Below are positions 1 through 5,940 of a stretch of DNA of 7,745 bases, piece after piece. This DNA comes from Nitrospina sp. GTDB taxonomy: Bacteria; Nitrospinota; Nitrospinia; Nitrospinales; VA-1. The notes below the pieces were generated by a model that was not told the DNA's origin, did no database searches, and saw only the letters and a list, made by a program, of their open reading frames with translations. The translations under genes and the position numbers were made by a program. Numbering within the stretch: position 1 is the stretch's first letter; every line of letters starts with the position of its first letter. Where the stretch lies: contig JABJCF010000589.1 in assembly GCA_018665625.1 (NCBI GenBank), positions 1 to 7,745 of the forward strand. Reading direction: 5' to 3'.

Positions 1-339
1 AATCAGGCAATCGTTACCGCTATTTCCAATGACGATGGCTATGAAAATATTTTCACCTATCAACTTCAGGTATTATTGAAGAAAGGGGATATGGTCGTTG
101 CTATTTCCGCCTCCGGTAATTCAAAAAATCTGATAAATGCTATAGAGTACGCAAACAACAATGGCGCCACTACTGTGGGAATCACCTCATTTGATGGTGG
201 GCAACTGCACAAAGTGGCAAAACTAGGAATCCATGTTCCTGCAAACAAGGGAGAGTATGGCCCCGCCGAAGACGCGCACATGGTGCTTAACCATCTCATC
301 GGGGCCTATCTAACCCGCTTAGTTGCAGATGAGAAATAA
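1..339 (+). CDS. SIS-domain sugar-phosphate isomerase, GmhA-like (5' end outside window)
   Basis: This is the C-terminal 112 residues of a sugar isomerase (SIS) domain protein; the reading frame is open from base 1 and ends at TAA 337-339. The best family match is sedoheptulose-7-phosphate isomerase (GmhA/phosphoheptose isomerase), a cytosolic enzyme making D-glycero-D-manno-heptose 7-phosphate for LPS core, capsule or other heptosylated glycans. Visible evidence: the phosphate-binding motif AISASGNSKN (about residues 35-44 of the fragment), followed by NNNGATTVGITSFDGGQL, which matches the GmhA segment with a conserved glycine-rich turn, and a C-terminal E-D-A-H-x5-H segment (EDAHMVLNH) that corresponds to the catalytic glutamate/histidine helix of GmhA-type enzymes. 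The fragment length fits a normal GmhA C-terminus of a roughly 190-200 aa protein. A related SIS-domain sugar-phosphate isomerase is possible. It lies 149 bp upstream of a radical SAM gene on the same strand, consistent with a surface-glycan locus. Confidence 0.85.
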   Translation, partial: NQAIVTAISNDDGYENIFTYQLQVLLKKGDMVVAISASGNSKNLINAIEYANNNGATTVGITSFDGGQLHKVAKLGIHVPANKGEYGPAEDAHMVLNHLIGAYLTRLVADEK

Positions 340-396
340 AATTTAAATAATTATTTTAAAAAGAAAAAGTCGTCAATCAACTAATGAGAGCCTGTT

Positions 397-415
397 TTGA
401 ATGATACGTATTCAA
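397..415. repeat. Inverted repeat TTGAAT-N7-ATTCAA
   Basis: The arms TTGAAT (397-402) and ATTCAA (410-415) are perfectly complementary around a 7-base spacer that itself contains the start of the palindrome ATACGTAT. It lies about 75 bp upstream of the radical SAM start codon. It may be a protein-binding dyad, but A/T-rich dyads of this size also arise by chance. Confidence 0.3.
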
Positions 416-420
416 TAGAT

Positions 421-440
421 AGTCATAAACTGACTTATGA
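421..440. repeat. Overlapping dyads AGTCA-N5-TGACT and TCATAA-N6-TTATGA
   Basis: Two perfect inverted repeats overlap: AGTCA (421-425) with TGACT (431-435), and TCATAA (423-428) with TTATGA (435-440). They could not form as hairpins at the same time. They could mark an operator or an RNA leader with alternative folds, but there is no further support. Confidence 0.3.
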
Positions 441-453
441 GCCCGCATGAATC

Positions 454-466
454 TTTCAATTTGAAA
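454..466. repeat. 13-bp near-perfect palindrome TTTCAA-T-TTGAAA
   Basis: The arms TTTCAA (454-459) and TTGAAA (461-466) are separated by one base, 22 bases before the ATG at 489. The compact symmetry and position fit a repressor-type operator or simply A/T-rich chance. It is too close to the start codon to be a promoter core. Confidence 0.3.
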
Positions 467-488
467 TTCTCTTCCAATTAAGAAACCT

Positions 489-2504
489 ATGTTTAAAGCA
501 TACTTTGCAGACCTAAGCCATACTGCGCAAGGCGTAATGTCAAAGATATTCCCTATTGGTGTTGCGACAGTAGCTGCCTATGCCCATCAGGAGCTTGGCG
601 AACAATTAGAAATAAAGCTGTTCAAACTTCCTGAAGAGCTGAACAAGGAACTTTGTTCAGGCATCCCGGATTTTTTATGTTTATCAAACTATGCTTGGAA
701 TTTGCAGATTGCAAATGCTTTCGCCAAAGCAGTAAAAAAGAAAAAACCTAAAACAGTTGTTGTCTTAGGTGGCCCCAATTTCCCCGATTCTGAGGAAGAG
801 CGCTGCATATTTCTTAAAAAATATTCCTCAATCGATTTCTATATTGTTGGAGAAGGTGAGGAAGGTTTCGTAAATCTTTTTAAAAAGCTAAAAGCCTTTG
901 AAATGAATTCTGCTCAACTGAAAAAGCAAAGAGAAAAAATTCAAAATTGCGCATATCTTTTGGATGAGGAGTTAATCATTGGGGAAACAAAAAGGATTGA
1001 TGACCTCAACCGAGTTCCCTGCCCTTATCAAACGGGAATGCTTGACCCTTTTTTCTCAATGCCTCTTGTTCCAATTGTTGAAACGGCTAGGGGTTGCCCA
1101 TTCCAATGCACCTTCTGTGCAGATGGTAAAATGGCTGCAAATAGAGTATTTCGGTACCACGAGGAAAGGGTTACTGAGACTCTTGAATATATTGCCAGTC
1201 GCGTTAATGGTTGTGACGAATTGATCATAGCCGATCTGAATTTTGGTATGTACGATCAAGATATCTCAACCGCAAATACTATCGCCCGTCTGCAAAATGA
1301 AAAAGGCTATCCGCTTGCTCTTAAAGCATCTGCAGGGAAAAACAAACCCGATAAAATTATTAATATCACAAAGATATTAAAGGGAAGTGGTTTTCTGGGG
1401 GCTGCGTTGCAGTCGACCGATCCGGGTGTTTTGAAGGCTATCAAGCGAAGCAATATTCCTCCTGAAAAAATATTAAATTTGGCGAAATTTGGAAAGTCTC
1501 AGGGTAACCCAACATACACAGAAGTCATCTTGGGTTTGCCTGATGATTCTAGGGAAAAACATTTTGAGTCTCTTAGAGTTGGTGTGGATATGGGGCTGAA
1601 CTCGATAAGAATGTACCAACTGATGCTTTTGGCGGGAACGGAAATGGCGAGTCCCGAAACTAGAAAAACTTATGAAATGATAGTCAAGTGGAGAATTCTT
1701 CCTGGCTGTGCGGGCATTTACAAAATCCTAGGCGAGGAATACTGCATCGCTGAATATGAAGAAATTGTTGTCGGGAATAAAACGTTACCATTTAATGATT
1801 ATCTTGAGTGTCGTTTAATGAATCTGCTCATTGAAACTTTCATCAACAATGCTTTGTTTGAAGAAGTTTTTGGCATGATTCATGCCCTAGGGCTAGCTAG
1901 GTTTGACTTCCTTGAATATATTCTTGATCATCCTGAAACTTACCCTGAAACAATTCGGTCATATTTCGAAAGTTATATTGCAGACACAAAAGGTGATTTA
2001 TTTGAATCTGAGGAAGAAGTACGAGCTTTTAGCCAAGAGGAAGAGAATATAAAGAAATATATCATAGGGAGTAGTGGTCGCAACGAGTTACTTTACCATA
2101 AAGCTCTATGCTATTTGTCGTTTGAAGATTTGAATCAAATGCTTTACTCAGTCACAAAAATGTTTCTGCTGGAGAAGGGAAAGATGACTGATGAAACAAC
2201 CAATTATTTGAAAAATCTTGAGCGATTTAGCCTTTTACGTAAGCGATCTTTTAAGGATACGCATTTAGAATACGTAGAAACATTTGAGTATGACTTTAAA
2301 TTTATTTCTGAAATAAATTTTGAAATAGACCCAGGACAAATTAAGCGATGTGATCCTTTAACTTTTCGCATAAAGCATAATCAGGATCAAATTTCTTTGA
2401 TTCAAAATGCTTTAAATATATACGGGGAATCTACCGCAGGTCTTGCCCGACTGATTCAGAGAAACAACTTGAAGTTGATGTTCAGGGGTTTTGAATATAA
2501 CTAG
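489..2504 (+). CDS. B12-binding-domain radical SAM protein (671 aa)
   Basis: Predicted cytosolic [4Fe-4S] radical SAM enzyme that cleaves S-adenosylmethionine to a 5'-deoxyadenosyl radical; the reaction and substrate are unknown. Residues about 1-140 form a Rossmann-like B12-binding domain (VVVLGGPNFPD at 90-100, YIVGEGEEGF at 118-127). A DLNRVPCPY linker (172-180) leads into the radical SAM barrel, whose motif RGCPFQCTFC supplies C203, C207 and C210. Later barrel landmarks are LIIADLNFG (about 245-253), LQSTDPGVLKAIKR (308-321) and EVILGLPDDS (345-354). About 230 C-terminal residues form a mostly helical extension without a recognised domain. ATG 489 is the first ATG after an in-frame TGA at 462-464; its ribosome-binding site is weak (TAAGAAA). 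The classic DxHxxG cobalamin-ligand motif is absent, as in many class B members. It probably shares a unit with the next gene, 98 bp downstream. The family assignment is firm; a methylase, cyclase, epimerase or other role is open. Confidence 0.9.
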   Translation: MFKAYFADLSHTAQGVMSKIFPIGVATVAAYAHQELGEQLEIKLFKLPEELNKELCSGIPDFLCLSNYAWNLQIANAFAKAVKKKKPKTVVVLGGPNFPDSEEERCIFLKKYSSIDFYIVGEGEEGFVNLFKKLKAFEMNSAQLKKQREKIQNCAYLLDEELIIGETKRIDDLNRVPCPYQTGMLDPFFSMPLVPIVETARGCPFQCTFCADGKMAANRVFRYHEERVTETLEYIASRVNGCDELIIADLNFGMYDQDISTANTIARLQNEKGYPLALKASAGKNKPDKIINITKILKGSGFLGAALQSTDPGVLKAIKRSNIPPEKILNLAKFGKSQGNPTYTEVILGLPDDSREKHFESLRVGVDMGLNSIRMYQLMLLAGTEMASPETRKTYEMIVKWRILPGCAGIYKILGEEYCIAEYEEIVVGNKTLPFNDYLECRLMNLLIETFINNALFEEVFGMIHALGLARFDFLEYILDHPETYPETIRSYFESYIADTKGDLFESEEEVRAFSQEEENIKKYIIGSSGRNELLYHKALCYLSFEDLNQMLYSVTKMFLLEKGKMTDETTNYLKNLERFSLLRKRSFKDTHLEYVETFEYDFKFISEINFEIDPGQIKRCDPLTFRIKHNQDQISLIQNALNIYGESTAGLARLIQRNNLKLMFRGFEYN

Positions 2505-2602
2505 GGGTTGTCATACAGAGTATAAATCCCTTAGACCTTCATTGGATTTTACTCTTGGGGAGAATCCAAGAAAATAGCTGACAGGGTTTTAGGAGTGATT
2601 AA
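2505..2602 (+). other. Intercistronic leader with two competing hairpins
   Basis: The 98-bp gap between the radical SAM genes contains TTGGATT (2542-2548) pairing with AATCCAA (2563-2569), and alternatively CTTGG (2554-2558) pairing with CCAAG (2566-2570), extendable by a G-U pair. The two stems share the same 3' arm and so exclude each other. No T-run follows either, so they do not look like an intrinsic terminator; an mRNA-processing or translation-control role is only a possibility. Confidence 0.3.
2591..2595 (+). promoter_or_regulatory. Strong ribosome-binding site AGGAG
   Basis: AGGAG, followed by TGA and so nearly AGGAGGTGA-like, sits 7 bases before ATG 2603. The codon immediately before the ATG is an in-frame TAA (2600-2602), so this site and stop fix the start of the second radical SAM gene without ambiguity. 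It is much stronger than the ribosome-binding site of the first radical SAM gene. Confidence 0.85.
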
Positions 2603-4546
2603 ATGAGTAAGTCGGGATTGATCGAAGATGGCGTGGGAGCTTATCCCCCGGTTCGAAGTTTGGACAACTCAAGCAGAGTTGGACAAAATATAGAACTTGA
2701 AGAGTATGTTGATTCTCTGAAGAACAATTTCTCAATAAACAAAAAACTCTTATTAGTTCAGATTCCTCAATGGGATTTTCGTTATTTTAATGTATCTACA
2801 GCCCGAAAAAGAGGCTATTACGCATACCCCCCAACTGGGCTTCAATATCTGGCTTCAGCACTGGAAGACCGTGATCTGGAAGTTAAAATCTTAGACCTAA
2901 ATTACGAACTTCTAGCTAGAGTTAAAACTGACGATACGTTTGAACCTGATAAATGGCTCACCATTTTAGATGAGTACCTGGAAAAATTCCCGGCTTCCTT
3001 CATTGGGGTCTCCTGCTTATTTGATACTGGAATAAAACCTCTTCTGGATATATTGGGTCACCTTAAAAATAGGGGCGATGCCATAGTCCTCGCCGGAGGA
3101 GTGGTCCCCACTTATGACTGGGAAAAACTCCTTTCACAAAAACTTTGCCATTTTATTTGCGAAGGGGAATCTGAAAATAAAATTAATTTTCTTCTAGGAA
3201 AATTTCTTGATGACAATATTGATTCTGAGCCTACACCTGGAATCCGGTTCAGGTATCAAGATCAATTAAAAGAATCTTTCGGGCCTGCAGATGTTATCAA
3301 TCCTAAGGGCAATTTGATAACTACCTATCAGCAAATTCCTATAGAAAAATACTTTAATGTGGGCTCGCTAAATCCATTTACAAGAATGGCAACAACCGAA
3401 AACCCTTATGCGGCCATAATTCTGAATCGAGGATGTCGTGCAGCTTGCACATTCTGCGCTGTAAGGGATTTTAATGGTAAAGGAGTTCGTACGCGAAACG
3501 TAGATGAACTAGTAGAAGAGATTACATACCTGAACAGGGAGCGTGGAATCAAGCACTTTGAACTTCTCGATGATGATTTTCTCAGATACGATGACGCGGT
3601 TTTCCAACTCTTGCAAGGAATCATTGACAACAAGCTTGATTTAACTTGGTCTGCAAACAACGGTTTAATTTGTAATGCATTAACTGATGATATTTTAAAT
3701 CTATTCCAAAAAACTAATTGCACTGGGTTTAGAATTGGAATTGAATCTGGAAATGCAGAGATGCTGAAAGAAATCCAGAAACCTGCTACCCTGCCTTCCT
3801 TAAGAAAAGCGTCTAACCTTTTGAAGAAGTATCCAAGCCTTTTTATCGGGGGAAATATCATTGTCGGCTTCAATGAAGAAAAATTCCATCAGATGCTGGA
3901 CTCTTTCTGGTTTTCAGTTGAAATGAATGTTGACTGGACAGCATATACTGTTTGCCAAGTTATCCGTGGCGCCTCTGCTTTTGAAAACTTCACCGAATAC
4001 TTTTCAGAGCGAATGACCTCCCAAGGGAAGGCCGTTGCCAACATGTCCCCCTCGAGAGATAGTTTAAAGGGAGAAATTGATACAGCAGAAGATATTCTAT
4101 CTGGTCTGGACATCTTCGACCTACCTCTTGACTCACAGCCAAATAAAGAACAGGTTAAGGAGATTTGGTTTTCTTTTAATATGATCGGAAACTTTATAAA
4201 CAACAAAAATTTGAAGCCAGGCAAACAACCTAAAAAGTTTATCAATTGGGTTTCAATGGCTCAAATTTCCTATCCACAAAATCCTTACATGTGCCTATTT
4301 TTGGCGTTAGCCTATCGTTTGATCGGGAATGAGCAGGCTACAGAAGAACAATACCAAAGAATGTTGATTAATCTGGAGAACTCTAAATATTGGGCAGAAC
4401 GATTTGATCAGTTTGGCTTGAGTGTTTTTGTTGAGGATTTCCCCAAAACTCCAGAAGCGGTTTCTAAGCAGTTGGAATATTTGAGAGCAAGTATTTTTGA
4501 AAAGATCAAACCAACCATACCAGAAAATGTTATTCCGTACCTTTAG
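2603..4546 (+). CDS. B12-binding-domain radical SAM protein (647 aa), BchE/HpnP-like architecture
   Basis: A second predicted B12-type radical SAM enzyme, not a recent duplicate of its upstream neighbour. About 47 poorly conserved N-terminal residues precede a B12-binding-like domain: LLLVQIPQW (49-57), YPPTGLQYLASALEDR (75-90), VKILDLN (94-100), IGVSCLFD (134-141), IVLAGGVVPT (161-170) and CEGESE (186-191). YPPTGLxYLA is the hallmark of class B enzymes such as BchE, HpnP and HpnJ. The barrel follows, with NRGCRAACTFC giving C278, C282 and C285, then VRTRNVDELVEEI (295-307), LLDDDFL (321-327), RIGIESGN (377-384) and GGNIIVGFNEE (416-426). Residues about 530-600 (ISYPQNPYMCLFLALAYRLIG and on) look helical and TPR-like. 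No DxHxxG motif is present. The start is fixed by an in-frame stop and a strong ribosome-binding site. The substrate is unknown; the setting favours a sugar, polyprenyl-linked glycan or lipid. The gene ends 64 bp from a convergent gene. Confidence 0.9.
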   Translation: MSKSGLIEDGVGAYPPVRSLDNSSRVGQNIELEEYVDSLKNNFSINKKLLLVQIPQWDFRYFNVSTARKRGYYAYPPTGLQYLASALEDRDLEVKILDLNYELLARVKTDDTFEPDKWLTILDEYLEKFPASFIGVSCLFDTGIKPLLDILGHLKNRGDAIVLAGGVVPTYDWEKLLSQKLCHFICEGESENKINFLLGKFLDDNIDSEPTPGIRFRYQDQLKESFGPADVINPKGNLITTYQQIPIEKYFNVGSLNPFTRMATTENPYAAIILNRGCRAACTFCAVRDFNGKGVRTRNVDELVEEITYLNRERGIKHFELLDDDFLRYDDAVFQLLQGIIDNKLDLTWSANNGLICNALTDDILNLFQKTNCTGFRIGIESGNAEMLKEIQKPATLPSLRKASNLLKKYPSLFIGGNIIVGFNEEKFHQMLDSFWFSVEMNVDWTAYTVCQVIRGASAFENFTEYFSERMTSQGKAVANMSPSRDSLKGEIDTAEDILSGLDIFDLPLDSQPNKEQVKEIWFSFNMIGNFINNKNLKPGKQPKKFINWVSMAQISYPQNPYMCLFLALAYRLIGNEQATEEQYQRMLINLENSKYWAERFDQFGLSVFVEDFPKTPEAVSKQLEYLRASIFEKIKPTIPENVIPYL

Positions 4547-4595
4547 CTTTTTCTCTACGCATTAATCTCCATTAAGACTGCCTCAAACCCCGATA

Positions 4596-4610
4596 ATCAG
4601 TTAACCTGAT
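4596..4610. terminator. Weak hairpin in the convergent junction
   Basis: ATCAG (4596-4600) and CTGAT (4606-4610) form a 5-bp stem with a TTAAC loop between the two converging genes, directly beside the minus-strand stop codon. It is the only stem visible in the 64-bp junction. It has low G/C content and no clear T-run, so it is at best a weak bidirectional terminator; Rho-dependent termination or transcriptional collision is as plausible. Confidence 0.25.
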
Positions 4611-5846
4611 CTAATATTTAGAAATAAAATCTTTATTTTTTTTCAGCCACTCAATTCCAATGGGATTTTCAACGTTTCGGCAATGAATATCTGACTGAGA
4701 CATTAGTTCTTTGAAGCTTTCCATTAATTTTTCTTCTTCGGGAGAATACTGAAAAACACCTTCCACTCTGGCCATCATTTCTTGAGTGACCTCAAGAATA
4801 TCCTGCGGGCTGTTGTCCTCCAATTCAAGTCCCAACTCTTCAAAGTTGTTTGAACTAATATTTAATTTAAGTTTTACGCCTTCTTTGAATTTTAGATACT
4901 GACCCGTTTTAACAAAATTAAATTTTTTTGGAATGTATATGCAATTTTTCCCAAAGGGAGCTATATCGAACTCGGACATTTGAACATTAGCCATAGGATT
5001 ATCAAAAATGGTTGATAAGTCACTGATCCCGGACGGTGACCCTAAAAAGAATTTGCAAGTACCAACAAGGAAAATGTCTAAAAAGTCGCCTTGAAATTCT
5101 GAGACTGAGTAGTCGATAAGTTTTGGATGTGAATATGAAATTGGTTTATTGACGACTGAACCGACTCTTATTACTGTCAGACCCTTTTCAATAAGGTATT
5201 TGATGGCTTCAATAAAGCTGTCGATATCTGAATCACGTTTGTTGTGGTAGGACCAATTTTGAGAGGGCATGGTTTTATCCAAGAAAGTACTGTCTCGCGC
5301 AAAGATGCAAACATAGGTGTCTTGGTCAAAATCTACATTTATTTGTTTCAGAAGTTCTCGTCCTTTTTGAATTTCACTGGAGGTAAAATAAATTGATGAG
5401 TTGGCATTGTTAAATTCATAATATTCGTTATTTTTAACTCCTAACGGTTGATAAAAAGGTGTTTTTTTTAACAAAGGAAACATGCCATCGTAAAAGGCCA
5501 CAAGAACTCGACATTCGTAGATACGCATGACCCTTTTGAACATAGCCAATAACTGTCGATTAGCTACATTTCGTGAGTCACACAAAAAGCAATAAAAAGG
5601 GCCATCTGGGAAAATACCTAGTTGGCGCTTTCTTAGAAAGAGATCGGTTTCCAATGCTAAATGACCAATTCTTACATGATGTAACTTTCCCACTCTGACC
5701 CAAAAAAATGGTTTCAATATCCATAAAACTATAATTATTGGTAGAGCCAAAATGAGCCCTGAAAACTTTGACACAATATAGACCAGCGCACGATTAAGAA
5801 CTCGATAGTTCCCATTTTGAAGATTGTATACAAACTTCTTCCACAT
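4611..5846 (-). CDS. Putative TIGR04372-family glycosyltransferase (411 aa)
   Basis: The protein resembles the TIGR04372 family of putative glycosyltransferases, usually found in surface-polysaccharide clusters. Numbering from ATG 5846: a hydrophobic stretch at about 31-50 (LILALPIIIVLWILKPFFWV) suggests an N-terminal membrane anchor, with the catalytic part probably facing the cytoplasm. Family-like motifs are RIGHLALETDLFLRK (59-73), FARDS (182-186), NWSYHNKRDSDID (197-209), the V-I-R-V-G strand (225-229), DYS (245-247), DFLDIFLVGTCKFFLG (254-269) and GSPSGISDLSTIF (269-281). The last fits the nucleotide-sugar-binding turn of a GT-B-like fold. Donor and acceptor are unknown. An alternative TTG start at 5864 would add six residues; ATG was chosen because neither has a strong ribosome-binding site. 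It lies 94 bp downstream of the FkbM gene on the same strand, so co-transcription is likely. Family assignment comes from motif recall, not a profile search. Confidence 0.7.
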   Translation of the reverse strand: MWKKFVYNLQNGNYRVLNRALVYIVSKFSGLILALPIIIVLWILKPFFWVRVGKLHHVRIGHLALETDLFLRKRQLGIFPDGPFYCFLCDSRNVANRQLLAMFKRVMRIYECRVLVAFYDGMFPLLKKTPFYQPLGVKNNEYYEFNNANSSIYFTSSEIQKGRELLKQINVDFDQDTYVCIFARDSTFLDKTMPSQNWSYHNKRDSDIDSFIEAIKYLIEKGLTVIRVGSVVNKPISYSHPKLIDYSVSEFQGDFLDIFLVGTCKFFLGSPSGISDLSTIFDNPMANVQMSEFDIAPFGKNCIYIPKKFNFVKTGQYLKFKEGVKLKLNISSNNFEELGLELEDNSPQDILEVTQEMMARVEGVFQYSPEEEKLMESFKELMSQSDIHCRNVENPIGIEWLKKNKDFISKY

Positions 5847-5940
5847 TTTACTCTTGAATATCAATATATTTTACTCACTGAATTAGCAAAAAAAGTTTGG
5901 GGATATAGACCGCGCAGAAAACATTTTAACTGCCATTTAT

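Larger units (their letters stand above)
340..488. other. Intergenic gap with clustered short dyads
   Basis: No coding sequence is supported in these 149 bases. The first part is almost pure A/T after the isomerase stop codon, with no G/C-rich stem plus T-run, so no convincing intrinsic terminator is seen. The rest holds several short inverted repeats (listed separately) that could be operator-like sites for the downstream radical SAM gene. A confident sigma-70 promoter is not visible; TTGAAT at 397 lacks a good -10 hexamer at standard distance. Either readthrough from the isomerase gene or a weak or alternative-sigma promoter could drive the next gene. Confidence 0.5.

Noticed and set aside
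340..375. A/T-only stem after the isomerase gene as an intrinsic terminator
   Set aside because: The possible pairing is only A-T and is followed by A-rich, not T-rich, sequence.
979..1259. Short open frames on both strands around the first CxxxCxxC motif
   Set aside because: They overlap the radical SAM core in other frames and show no family motif.
3406..3873. 155-aa minus-strand open frame
   Set aside because: It lies entirely within the barrel region of the second radical SAM gene, whose plus-strand translation has conserved motifs; the reverse frame gives a serine-, lysine- and arginine-rich protein without a recognisable pattern.
3889..4245. 118-aa minus-strand open frame
   Set aside because: It is antisense to the second radical SAM gene, has no recognisable motif and is explained as a shadow of the real gene.
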